Assembly (NCBI GenBank): GCA_050012855.1
Contig: JBEKGJ010000002.1
Location: 62,001-126,000 of the forward strand
Length of the DNA: 64,000 bases
Source: JAJXZJ01 sp050012855
GTDB lineage: Bacteria > Verrucomicrobiota > Verrucomicrobiia > Limisphaerales > J093
Reading direction: 5' to 3'
The notes below the pieces were generated by a model. That model ran no database searches. It was not told where the DNA came from and saw nothing but the letters and a program-made list of their open reading frames with translations. Shown piece after piece: positions 50,807 to 58,673 of this stretch. A program made the translations under genes and the position numbers. Positions within the stretch are counted from its first letter, which is position 1; every line of letters begins with the position of its first letter.

Positions 50807-51222
50807 AACTCCGTTCCCCGCTCCGACGCCGGCGGACCCGTTTGGAGATCATTCCGCTCATCGACATCATGTTTTTTCTTCTCGCTTCCTTCATGATGGT
50901 CAGCCTCCAAATGCAGAAGGTGCGCACGCTCAAAGCCAGCCTGCCCACCGCCACCTTGGCAACCGCCGCCGCCAAGCCTGATATGGTGACGCTCACCGTG
51001 GATCGCAACGGTCAGGTAGCGGTTGATGGCAAACCGGTTTCCTTTCCCGATTTGGTGACGCTGCTAACCAATCGCCATGGCCTTAACACCAACCTCCCTG
51101 TCTATATCACCGGCACGCGCGATGCCACGCACGGCTCGGTGATGTATGTGTTGGACTTCGTCAAACGCGCAGGCATCCAGCGTGTGGCCATCGCGGTCAA
51201 GGCCGCCCCGGGTCATTCTTAA
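50803..51222 (+). CDS. exbD: ExbD/TolR biopolymer transport protein, copy 2
   Basis: The 139-residue tandem homologue of the preceding gene has the same E-I-I-P-L-I-D-I-M-F-F-L-L-A-S helix and Asp, with a diverged periplasmic part. The ExbB-ExbD complex uses two ExbD chains, so the two genes could supply a heterodimer. Frame and key residue are intact. Confidence 0.92.
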   Translation: MKLRSPLRRRRTRLEIIPLIDIMFFLLASFMMVSLQMQKVRTLKASLPTATLATAAAKPDMVTLTVDRNGQVAVDGKPVSFPDLVTLLTNRHGLNTNLPVYITGTRDATHGSVMYVLDFVKRAGIQRVAIAVKAAPGHS

Positions 51223-51233
51223 GTTAGACACAC

Positions 51234-51767
51234 ATGAGAAATTTCCAACACAACCTCCTTGTTTTCGTCGCGCTCGGCCTTTGTGGCTTGTGCGTTTATC
51301 AATGGTATGGCCAAACCCTGCAACGGAACGAGATTCAGAAGTTGGAGCAAACGGTCTATGAGAAATCCATCGCCATCCAGGGCTGCACGAACTCAATCCG
51401 GACCATGGACGGCCAGATCGTCCAAATGGACGAGCGCATTACAGAACTTAAAGCGGCTGGTGAAACCAACGCGGCTCTCGTGATTGCCTGGAAACGCGAG
51501 ATCAACCGTTTGCTGGCGACCGCCGATGGATTGACCAACCAAGTTGCCGAATACAAGACCGCGGTCACAATCCTGCAAGGGAAGTTAAAGGCGGCTTACG
51601 ATGGCATCCAAAAGCAAAATGAAGCCATGAAGGACCTGGTGGGCCAGCGAGACGAATTCGTGAACAAGCTCAACGACAGCGTGAAGGGGCGGAATGACAT
51701 TGTGCACAAGTATAATGATCTGGTTAGCCAGATGGAGGAGCTCCAGGCGTCCGGGGCAAAACAGTGA
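51234..51767 (+). CDS. Membrane-anchored coiled-coil protein of the TonB operon
   Basis: This 177-residue protein is of unknown function. A short N-terminal membrane helix (L-L-V-F-V-A-L-G-L-C-G-L-C-V-Y) is followed by almost continuous heptad-like helix rich in Gln, Lys, Glu and Asn. It begins 11 bp after the second exbD, so it is co-expressed with the TonB energising system and may brace that complex in the periplasm. Confidence 0.65.
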   Translation: MRNFQHNLLVFVALGLCGLCVYQWYGQTLQRNEIQKLEQTVYEKSIAIQGCTNSIRTMDGQIVQMDERITELKAAGETNAALVIAWKREINRLLATADGLTNQVAEYKTAVTILQGKLKAAYDGIQKQNEAMKDLVGQRDEFVNKLNDSVKGRNDIVHKYNDLVSQMEELQASGAKQ

Positions 51768-51827
51768 ACCTCGGCAATAGGCATACGACTGAGCTTGCCC
51801 GTTGGGAACACACGCATGACTTTTGCG

Positions 51828-51882
51828 TTGAGCGCCGGGCGCGCGAGGTCCAAAGTATGCGGCCATGAACACGCCGTCACCG
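51828..51882 (+). repeat. Dispersed repeat, copy B, containing a gene start
   Basis: This is the partner of 45788-45840. The start codon of the 51865 gene and its first codons (A-T-G-A-A-C-A-C-G-C-C-G-T-C) are part of the repeat. Confidence 0.65.
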
Positions 51883-53901
51883 CTCGATCTGGCAGGCTTC
51901 AACCGGCTCCCGTTCCGCCGCTGGCCAGCCATCGGCCTGACATTCCTGTGCGTCCTGGCGGCGCTCGCAACGACCGCGTTGGCCGCGGAGGCGGTCAATC
52001 CGGCGGAAACCAGCCACACCGGCCGCACGCTTTATGTTTCCAAGCTCGGCGACAACTCGGACGGTTTGTCCTGGGCGAAGGCGTTCCGCACCATCCAGGC
52101 CGCCCTCGACGCCGTGCCGGACGATCGCGGCGGGCATCGCATCCTGATCCGTCCGGACACCTACATGGAGGCGAACCTCTTTCCGGCGCGGCGCGGCGCG
52201 GCCGGCGCCTACAACCAGCTCATCGGCGATTTCGACGGCGGCTTCGGCTCCGGCCGGACCGGCTGGGTGGTGATTGACTCCGGCGATCCGGACAAGGGTT
52301 TCAAAAGCTACGATTGGTGGGGGCCAATCCGCGCCTACAAACACGGCTGGTCCAAGGAGCATCAGGCGGAAACCTTCTCCGCCGTGGGCTGGGACCGTTG
52401 GGTTCTCCGCCGGCTTTACAGCGCCGCCGGTGACGGCGGTTTCTTCTTCGATCTGGTGGACAAGGCCGAGCCGTTCACGGTGATTGTGGAAGACTGTTTC
52501 AGCAGCGGACGCGCCTTCGGCGGCGGCGTGGCGAATGTGCTGTCGCGTCCCGGCGAACCGAGCGTGTTCCGTCGCTCCAAACTCTGGTGTTTTGACTGGT
52601 GGGGCGATGCCGCCGGCGCGTATGTGCGGGCGGAACATCCGACGCTGCCGGAACAACCCGACGTGCTCTTCGAGGACTGCACGCTCGCAGGATCGGACAA
52701 CGCCCTCCAGGCGGGCAATCCCGGCTACAGCGGCTATACGCGGGTCCGGTTGGAGCGCTGTCAGCTCGTCACCTTCAATTATTCCCAACCGGCCGGCAAG
52801 CCGGGGACGGGCGTCATTTTCAGCACGATCGAGGGCAAATTGCTCCACGTGGATCTGAAGGACTGCACCTTGATGGGCTACCAAATCTTCGGCGCGGGCA
52901 AGGGCGAGATCGGCTACACGGTGCATGGCGACGTGAAGGCCTACGTGCAGTTTCAACAGGCGGTGCCGCCGGGGATGCTGCGCCTTGGGCACTGGCCGGT
53001 CGAGGTGTTCCAGTCCATTCTGCCGCCGGTGCCGCCCGCGCCGCGCGGGGCCGCGTTGCAGGTGGACCAGCCGGACCTGGGCGACATTTGCGAGGCCGCC
53101 CCGGTGGTCTGGCGCGACCGCCTGGCATTGATGAAGAGCCTCCGGCCCGTCCAGGGCGGCGCCAAGGCCGACTACTGTCTGACGCTCGAGGATGTGGAAA
53201 CCGGCCGGCCGCTGGCCCGGTTCGCGGAAGGGCATGGCCTGGCCTCGGTGCTCGTTGACCACGGCAAGCTCCATGCCTTCGCGTCGCGTTACGACACCAA
53301 CGGTTGGAACGACGTGACGATGTTCGAATCGCCGGACCTGGCGCACTGGCAGTCGCACGTGGTGATCACCCAGGAACACGAGCATTTGTTCAACAGTTCC
53401 GTGTGCGCCGGGCCCGCTGGCTTCGTGATGGCTTACGAGTCGGACGACCCGCGCTTTGTGCCCTTCACCGTCAAGTTCGCGACCTCACGGGACCTGGCGC
53501 ACTGGACCAAGGTGCCGGATGCGGTGTTGGGCGCCGACCGTTACGCGGCGTGCCCCTGCCTGCGCTACGCGAACGGGTGGTTCTACGTGCTCTACCTGGA
53601 GCAACGCCAGCCGCGGTGGTTCTTCGAAACGTATCTGGCGCGCTCGAAGGACCTGAAATCCTGGGAACTCAGTGCCGCCAACCCGGTGCTCACGCCCGGC
53701 CCCGGCGATGGCATCAACGCCTCTGATCCGGACCTGATCGAATTCCACGGGCGGACGTTCCTTTACTACAGCACGGGTGACCAGCGCACCTGGTCGAAGC
53801 TCAAGCGCGCCGTTTATGCCGGCCCGCTGGCGGAATTCTTCGATCAGTATTTCGCGGCCGGCGCCGTCCCGGACCGGGCCGGGTCACTTCCGAAACACTG
53901 A
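51865..53901 (+). CDS. Secreted protein with beta-helix-like and GH43-like parts
   Basis: The 678-residue protein has a signal-like segment (I-G-L-T-F-L-C-V-L-A-A-L-A) near residue 28. A right-handed beta-helix-like first half follows (T-L-Y-V-S-K-L-G-D-N-S-D-G, F-R-T-I-Q-A-A-L-D-A-V). The C-terminal half has five-bladed-propeller features of GH43/GH32 type, such as E-S-P-D-L-A-H-W-Q-S, S-R-D-L-A-H-W-T-K and S-K-D-L-K-S-W-E. A role in glycan breakdown is likely. Catalytic acids could not be set with certainty. The start lies in a dispersed repeat, so the first dozen residues may be repeat-derived. Confidence 0.75.
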   Translation: MNTPSPLDLAGFNRLPFRRWPAIGLTFLCVLAALATTALAAEAVNPAETSHTGRTLYVSKLGDNSDGLSWAKAFRTIQAALDAVPDDRGGHRILIRPDTYMEANLFPARRGAAGAYNQLIGDFDGGFGSGRTGWVVIDSGDPDKGFKSYDWWGPIRAYKHGWSKEHQAETFSAVGWDRWVLRRLYSAAGDGGFFFDLVDKAEPFTVIVEDCFSSGRAFGGGVANVLSRPGEPSVFRRSKLWCFDWWGDAAGAYVRAEHPTLPEQPDVLFEDCTLAGSDNALQAGNPGYSGYTRVRLERCQLVTFNYSQPAGKPGTGVIFSTIEGKLLHVDLKDCTLMGYQIFGAGKGEIGYTVHGDVKAYVQFQQAVPPGMLRLGHWPVEVFQSILPPVPPAPRGAALQVDQPDLGDICEAAPVVWRDRLALMKSLRPVQGGAKADYCLTLEDVETGRPLARFAEGHGLASVLVDHGKLHAFASRYDTNGWNDVTMFESPDLAHWQSHVVITQEHEHLFNSSVCAGPAGFVMAYESDDPRFVPFTVKFATSRDLAHWTKVPDAVLGADRYAACPCLRYANGWFYVLYLEQRQPRWFFETYLARSKDLKSWELSAANPVLTPGPGDGINASDPDLIEFHGRTFLYYSTGDQRTWSKLKRAVYAGPLAEFFDQYFAAGAVPDRAGSLPKH

Positions 53902-54021
53902 GTCTGGGCGGGCGCCGTGCCGCCGCACTGGGAACGGAGGCTGCTTCGCGCCGGGCCATTCGCGTTGACACTCCAGGGGCCGCTCCGCAGACTGGCTGCG
54001 GTTTTTCGTCGGCAAACAACT

Positions 54022-54795
54022 ATGCAAGTCGTCATTCTGTGCGGCGGTCAGGGCACGCGTCTGCGTGAGGAAACGGAATTCCGGCCCAAACCCATGGTCC
54101 CCATCGGCGGGCGGCCCATTCTGTGGCATATCATGAAAACTTATGCCACACATGGACACAAGGAGTTCATCCTCTGCCTCGGCTACAAGGGCGAGATGAT
54201 CAAGGAGTATTTTCGCAATTACCAGTGGAACACCAGCGACGTGACGTTGCGCCTGAGCTGCGAGCCGAAGACCACCTACCACACCAGCCACGACGAGGAG
54301 GACTGGACGGTGACGTTGCTGGACACCGGGGCCCCCACTCAGACCGGCGGCCGGCTGAAGCGGGCTTTGCCGTTCATCCGCGAGGATGATTTTCTGTTCA
54401 CCTACGGTGACGGTTTGACGAACAGCAACATCAATGAGTCCATCGCGTTTCACCGGCAGCACGGCCGGCTGGTGACCATCACGGCCGTCAAACCGCCCGG
54501 CCGGTTCGGCGATCTCACCCTCGAAGGCTCCGCCGTGGTGGGATTCAACGAGAAGCCCAAGCACCAGGTTGCTTACATCAACGGTGGTTTCTTCGTCCTG
54601 AACCGTCGCGTCGGCGAATACCTGGGGGGCGACGCCATGCCGTTCGAGCAGGAACCGCTGGTGCGCCTCTCCCTGGCCGGACAGGTGCAGGCCTTCAAGC
54701 ACGACGGCTTCTGGCAGTGCATGGACACGTACCGCGAAATGCAGGACCTGAACGATCTCTGGGCTTCGGGCCAGGCGCCGTGGAAAACCTGGTGA
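54022..54795 (+). CDS. rfbF: Glucose-1-phosphate cytidylyltransferase
   Basis: This makes CDP-glucose from CTP and glucose 1-phosphate, the first step to CDP-3,6-dideoxyhexoses. The 257-residue protein starts M-Q-V-V-I-L-C-G-G-Q-G-T-R-L-R-E, the nucleotide-binding signature. It continues with R-P-K-P-M-V-P-I-G-G-R-P-I-L-W-H and F-T-Y-G-D-G-L-T-N-S, both typical of RfbF/AscA. The ATG at 54022 opens right at the motif. It heads the dideoxysugar run. Confidence 0.95.
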   Translation: MQVVILCGGQGTRLREETEFRPKPMVPIGGRPILWHIMKTYATHGHKEFILCLGYKGEMIKEYFRNYQWNTSDVTLRLSCEPKTTYHTSHDEEDWTVTLLDTGAPTQTGGRLKRALPFIREDDFLFTYGDGLTNSNINESIAFHRQHGRLVTITAVKPPGRFGDLTLEGSAVVGFNEKPKHQVAYINGGFFVLNRRVGEYLGGDAMPFEQEPLVRLSLAGQVQAFKHDGFWQCMDTYREMQDLNDLWASGQAPWKTW

Positions 54796-54858
54796 ACGCC
54801 GCCGGGTGACCCCGGCTTTTGGCTTGCTGATTCCGGTTCCCTTGGCAATTGTCTGCCC

Positions 54859-56022
54859 GTGAGTTCGGGTTCCAACCAGGCCCCTGCCAGCCTGTCTCCC
54901 CTCGCCGAGGCCTACCGGGGCAAACGCGTTTGGGTGACCGGCCACACCGGCTTCAAGGGTGCCTGGTTGTGCGAATGGCTGCTGGCGCTGGGCGCGGACG
55001 TGACCGGTTACAGCCTGCCTGCGCCCACCCAACCGGCCCTGTCCGATCAACTCGATCTGCGTCGCCGGCTCCGGCACGTCGAGGCCGACATTCGCGACCT
55101 GTCCACCCTGACCCGCGCGCTCACCGAAACCGAACCGGATTTCGTCTTTCATCTGGCGGCCCAGCCGCTCGTGCGCGAATCCTACGCCGACCCGCTCGGA
55201 ACCTTCTCGACCAACATTCTCGGCACCGCCAACGTGCTGCAGGCGCTTCGCTCGCTGCGGAAGCCTTGTGCCGCCGTGATCGTCACCAGCGACAAGTGCT
55301 ACGAGAACCGCGACTGGGTGTTTGGCTATCGTGAAGAGGACGCACTCGGCGGCCATGATCCCTACAGCGCCAGCAAGGGCGCGGCGGAAATCGTCATCGC
55401 CTCGATGCGACGCTCGTTTTTCTGCGACCATCCCGTCCGCGTGGCCAGTGCGCGGGCCGGCAACGTCATTGGCGGCGGCGATTGGGCGAAGGACCGGATC
55501 GTGCCCGACTGCGTGCGGGCGCTGCAGGCCGGCCAGGCCATCCCGGTGCGCAACCGGTTTGCCACGCGGCCCTGGCAGCACGTGCTCGAGCCGCTCAGCG
55601 GCTACCTCTGGCTGGCCGCCCAACTCCCGCAGCCCGCAACCCTCCGTCAACCATCAACCATCAACTCTCAACTGAGTGGGGCGTTCAACTTCGGCCCCCA
55701 CCACGACGCCAACCGCACCGTTGCGGAACTGGTCACCGAATTGTTGAAGCACTGGCCGGGGCGCTGGGAGGACCGCACGGATCCGCAGGCGCCGCACGAG
55801 GCGAAGCTGCTCCAGTTGGCCACGGACAAGGCTCACGCCGTGCTGGGCTGGTCGCCCGTCTGGAGCTTCGCCGACGCCGTCGAACACACCGTGAAATGGT
55901 ATCGCGCCAGCCGGCAGCCCGCCGATGCGCCCGCCATCCAGGCGCTGACTGCCGCCCAGATCGCCGGCTACACCCGCCGGGCGCGCGAACGCAAACTGCC
56001 TTGGGCCGTTGCCGAACTCTGA
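54859..56022 (+). CDS. rfbG: CDP-glucose 4,6-dehydratase
   Basis: This converts CDP-glucose to CDP-4-keto-6-deoxyglucose with bound NAD. The 387-residue SDR protein has V-T-G-H-T-G-F-K-G-A-W-L, the catalytic T-S-D-K-C-Y-E-N and Y-S-A-S-K-G. Around residues 258-272 a low-complexity insert (P-A-T-L-R-Q-P-S-T-I-N-S-Q-L-S) interrupts the normal loop before F-N-F-G-P. It keeps the frame and lies on the surface side of the fold, so the enzyme should work. The start is a GTG at 54859. Confidence 0.93.
   Translation: MSSGSNQAPASLSPLAEAYRGKRVWVTGHTGFKGAWLCEWLLALGADVTGYSLPAPTQPALSDQLDLRRRLRHVEADIRDLSTLTRALTETEPDFVFHLAAQPLVRESYADPLGTFSTNILGTANVLQALRSLRKPCAAVIVTSDKCYENRDWVFGYREEDALGGHDPYSASKGAAEIVIASMRRSFFCDHPVRVASARAGNVIGGGDWAKDRIVPDCVRALQAGQAIPVRNRFATRPWQHVLEPLSGYLWLAAQLPQPATLRQPSTINSQLSGAFNFGPHHDANRTVAELVTELLKHWPGRWEDRTDPQAPHEAKLLQLATDKAHAVLGWSPVWSFADAVEHTVKWYRASRQPADAPAIQALTAAQIAGYTRRARERKLPWAVAEL
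55631..55676 (+). repeat. Low-complexity insertion inside rfbG
   Basis: AACCATCAACCATCAACTC-type short repeats occur in the coding frame of rfbG. Related enzymes go directly from the preceding Leu-rich helix to the F-N-F-G-P strand. The insertion is in frame. Confidence 0.65.
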
Positions 56023-56035
56023 TTTTCGTTCTTCC

Positions 56036-57412
56036 ATGAGCGACAAGCCAACCCTGCGCCGGCAAATCCTCGACCTGGTCCGCGAATTTCATGCCACCGG
56101 CCCGGCCCGGCCATTTCGTCCCGGCGAGGATGTGGTGCGTTATGCCGGCCGGTTTTTCGACGAGAGCGAGCTGGTCAGCCTGGTGGATTCCTCGCTGGAT
56201 TTCTGGCTGACGGCGGGGCGCTACGCGGAAGCATTTGAGGCCGGTCTGGCCGAGTTTCTCGGGGTGGAGAACGTGCTGCTCGTGAACTCCGGCTCCTCGG
56301 CCAACCTGGTGGCCTTCTCCACGCTCACGTCGCCGAAACTCAAGGACCGGCGGGTGAAGCCCGGCGATGAGGTCATCACGGTGGCGGCGGGTTTCCCAAC
56401 GACCGTGGCCCCGATCATCCAGAACCGGGCCGTGCCGGTGTTCGTGGATGTCGAACTCGGCACCTATGTGCCTGCGCTCGAAAAAATCGAAGCGGCGCTC
56501 AGTCCGAAGACCCGGGCGGTGATGATTGCCCACACGATGGGTGTGCCCTACGCCGTGCGGGAGCTGCGTGAGTGGTGCGACCGCCATCGCCTGTGGCTGG
56601 TCGAGGACAACTGCGATGCGCTGGGCAGCCGCTACGAGGGCCGGTTGACGGCGACGTTCGGCGACCTGGCCACGTTCAGCTTCTATCCGGCGCATCACAT
56701 CACGATGGGCGAGGGCGGCGCCGTCGTGGCGGCGAACGAAGACCTCGCGCGGATCGCCCGCAGTTTTCGCGACTGGGGCCGTGACTGCTACTGCGCGGGC
56801 GGGGAGAACAACACGTGTGGCAAACGCTTTGCCCAGCAGTTCGGCACGCTGCCGTTCGGCTACGATCACAAATATGTCTATTCCCACATTGGCTACAACC
56901 TCAAGGTGACCGACATGCAGGCGGCCATCGGCGTGGCGCAATTGCGGAAAATCGAGGGATTCGTGGCCGCGCGGAAACGCAACCATGCCGCGCTGGAAGC
57001 CGGTTTGAAGCAGCACGAACGGCACCTGATCCTGCACGCGCCGCCGCCGAAATCCGATCCTTCCTGGTTTGGCTACGTCATCACCGTGCGCCCGGAGGCG
57101 CCGTTCACGCGGGCCGACCTGGTCAACGCGCTGGAGACGGCCCGCATCGAAACGCGGAATCTTTTCTGCGGCAATCTGCTTCGGCATCCGGCGTACGCGG
57201 AGATCGAACATCGCGTCGCCGGCTCACTGGCCAACAGCGATCTCATCACGACGAACACCTTTTTCATCGGCGTGTACCCGGGGCTGACGGAACCCATGAT
57301 CCGGCACGTGCTGGCAACATTTGACCAGTTTGTTGCCACCAGAGGGCAGAGGGCAGAGGGCAGAGGACAGAGGACAGAGGACAGAGGACAGACGACGGAG
57401 GCGCGACGGTGA
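56036..57412 (+). CDS. rfbH: CDP-6-deoxyhexulose 3-dehydrase (E1/RfbH type)
   Basis: This PMP-dependent iron-sulfur enzyme removes the C3 hydroxyl. The protein has about 458 residues. Cysteines have exactly the E1 spacing C-X57-C-X1-C-X7-C (N-C-D-A-L-G to D-C-Y-C-A-G-G-E-N-N-T-C), the 2Fe-2S ligand set. The usual PLP Lys is replaced by His in F-Y-P-A-H-H-I-T-M-G-E-G-G, which defines dehydrases rather than aminotransferases. After the normal end (A-T-F-D-Q-F-V) a repeat-derived tail of about 20 Arg/Gly/Gln residues is added. The ATG at 56036 was chosen over 56009. Confidence 0.95.
   Translation: MSDKPTLRRQILDLVREFHATGPARPFRPGEDVVRYAGRFFDESELVSLVDSSLDFWLTAGRYAEAFEAGLAEFLGVENVLLVNSGSSANLVAFSTLTSPKLKDRRVKPGDEVITVAAGFPTTVAPIIQNRAVPVFVDVELGTYVPALEKIEAALSPKTRAVMIAHTMGVPYAVRELREWCDRHRLWLVEDNCDALGSRYEGRLTATFGDLATFSFYPAHHITMGEGGAVVAANEDLARIARSFRDWGRDCYCAGGENNTCGKRFAQQFGTLPFGYDHKYVYSHIGYNLKVTDMQAAIGVAQLRKIEGFVAARKRNHAALEAGLKQHERHLILHAPPPKSDPSWFGYVITVRPEAPFTRADLVNALETARIETRNLFCGNLLRHPAYAEIEHRVAGSLANSDLITTNTFFIGVYPGLTEPMIRHVLATFDQFVATRGQRAEGRGQRTEDRGQTTEARR
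57341..57402 (+). repeat. Purine-rich low-complexity array after rfbH
   Basis: Repeated AGAGGGCAG and AGAGGACAG units run to GACGACGGAGG. They are read in frame as the C-terminal tail of rfbH. The complementary pyrimidine-rich arrays at 57790 and 58450 are in opposite orientation. Confidence 0.8.
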
Positions 57413-57423
57413 GCGAGCGGATC

Positions 57424-57843
57424 ATGTCATTTCGGGATTTGAGAGTGTATCGAGCCGCCTTCGAGTTGCAACAATTCATCTTCGCAATGACCAAGTCGTT
57501 TCCGCGGGAGGAACTGTACTCGCTGACCGACCAGGTGCGTCGGGCCTCCCGATCCGTGGGAGCGAACATTGCCGAAGCCTGGCAGAAGCGCCGTTATCCG
57601 GCCAGTTTCGTCAGCAAGCTGGCGGATTCCGATGGTGAACAGGCGGAAACGCAACACTGGATTGACACCTCTCTGGCCTGCGGTTTCATCAATCAGCCCG
57701 ATCACGATGACGCGCTGGAACGGTGCCGGGAGATTGGTCGAATGCTCGGAAGCATGATGGCTGCTCCTGAAAAGTTCTGCCACACCCCCCCGACGGACTG
57801 TCCTCCGTCGTCGGTCCTCCGTCGTCGGTCCTCCGTCTTATGA
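57424..57843 (+). CDS. Four-helix-bundle protein (S23/IVP family)
   Basis: This protein of about 139 residues is of the S23 ribosomal-intervening-sequence family. It has M-S-F-R-D-L-R-V-Y-R-A-A-F-E-L, then Q-V-R-R-A-S-R-S-V-G-A-N-I-A-E, and closing helices. Such genes are found scattered as small cassettes, with unclear function. Low-complexity arrays in inverted orientation flank it here. It interrupts a biosynthetic operon between rfbH and its reductase, but keeps 4-bp overlaps with both neighbours if the GTG at 57409 is used. The last 18 residues are repeat-derived (P-P-S-S-V-L-R-R-R). Confidence 0.85.
   Translation: MSFRDLRVYRAAFELQQFIFAMTKSFPREELYSLTDQVRRASRSVGANIAEAWQKRRYPASFVSKLADSDGEQAETQHWIDTSLACGFINQPDHDDALERCREIGRMLGSMMAAPEKFCHTPPTDCPPSSVLRRRSSVL
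57790..57839 (+). repeat. Pyrimidine-rich low-complexity array after the S23 gene
   Basis: Three copies of a CCTCCGTCGTCGGT-like unit end just before the ATG of the reductase. The array is an inverted counterpart of the AGACGACGGAGG part at the left of the cassette. Confidence 0.75.
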
Positions 57844-58637
57844 GCATGCCGCGCAAAATCCGTTGCACCGTCGAGGCGATCACCGACCATGGCGGGCGGG
57901 TTTACACGGTGGACCTCGCCCCGGCCAGCCCCGTGCCCGCGTTCCGGCCCGGCCAGTTCCTGCACCTGACGGTGGACGACTACGACCCCGCGGGTTTCTG
58001 GCCGGAATCACGGGTGTTTTCCATTGCCAGCTCGCCGCGCGAACGCCGCCGGCTTCGGATCTGCTATTCGGTCAAGGGCCGCTACACGACCAAGATGGAG
58101 GCGACGCTCAAGGTGGGCGGCGAAGTGTGGGTCAAGCTGCCCTACGGGGAGTTTGTCATTGAGGAGGCGAGCGACGCGGTGCTGATCGCGGGCGGCACGG
58201 GCATCAGCGCCTTCACCGCGTTTCTGGAGGCGCTCTCGCCGGCCACACCGCACGAAGTGGCGCTCGTTTACGGGGCGCGGACTCCGGCGCTGTTCCTGTT
58301 TCAGGAGATGATTCTGGATCGGCTTGCGCGCGTGCCGAATTTTTCCGTGGTTTTCTTCAGCGAAGCGGCGGACGCGGTCTTCGCCCAGCGGATGGCTGCC
58401 CGGTCGCGTCCGCCACACTGCCTCACCGGTCGCATCGTCCTGGACCCCGTCCTCCGCCCTCCGTCCTCTGTCCTCTGTCCTCTGCCCTCTGAAGCCCGCC
58501 CTCTGTCCTCTGCCCTCTGTCCGCTGTCCGCCGTCTTCTATCTCTCCGGTCCGCCGGTCATGTTGAAGACGTTGACCGCCGACCTGCTGGCGCGCGGAGT
58601 GGAACCGGAGCGCGTCCGCACCGATGCGTGGGAGTGA
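57840..58637 (+). CDS. FAD/NAD(P)H oxidoreductase, partner of RfbH
   Basis: This is a ferredoxin-NADP-reductase-type flavoprotein, 265 residues. It has the FAD-binding part R-P-G-Q-F-L-H-L and S-R-V-F-S-I-A-S-S-P, then the NAD(P)-binding part L-I-A-G-G-T-G-I-S-A-F. Its place after rfbH points to the glucoseen reductase step (E3/DdhD role). Known E3 proteins have an N-terminal plant-type 2Fe-2S domain; here it is absent and a separate ferredoxin would be needed. Residues about 205-232 are a repeat-derived insertion (P-P-S-S-V-L-C-P-L-P), after which the fold resumes at F-Y-L-S-G-P. Confidence 0.78.
   Translation: MSMPRKIRCTVEAITDHGGRVYTVDLAPASPVPAFRPGQFLHLTVDDYDPAGFWPESRVFSIASSPRERRRLRICYSVKGRYTTKMEATLKVGGEVWVKLPYGEFVIEEASDAVLIAGGTGISAFTAFLEALSPATPHEVALVYGARTPALFLFQEMILDRLARVPNFSVVFFSEAADAVFAQRMAARSRPPHCLTGRIVLDPVLRPPSSVLCPLPSEARPLSSALCPLSAVFYLSGPPVMLKTLTADLLARGVEPERVRTDAWE
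58450..58537 (+). repeat. Pyrimidine-rich array inserted in the reductase gene
   Basis: CCTCTGTCCTCTGCCCTCTG-type units occur in the coding frame. They add about 28 residues in front of the last conserved strand without a frameshift. Confidence 0.8.
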
Positions 58638-58673
58638 ACCTGACCTCGGCCCTTTGAACTCTGATTCCCGATC

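Noticed and set aside
53884..55650. Minus-strand open frame across rfbF and rfbG
   Set aside because: It runs antisense to two clearly identified enzymes.
56009..56035. Upstream ATG for rfbH
   Set aside because: The extra nine residues overlap the end of rfbG and are not conserved in type. ATG 56036 starts at the expected S-D-K-P-T-L-R region.
57341..58537. Repeat arrays as a CRISPR
   Set aside because: Units are 7-14 bp and contiguous, without spacers of constant length, and no cas genes are present.
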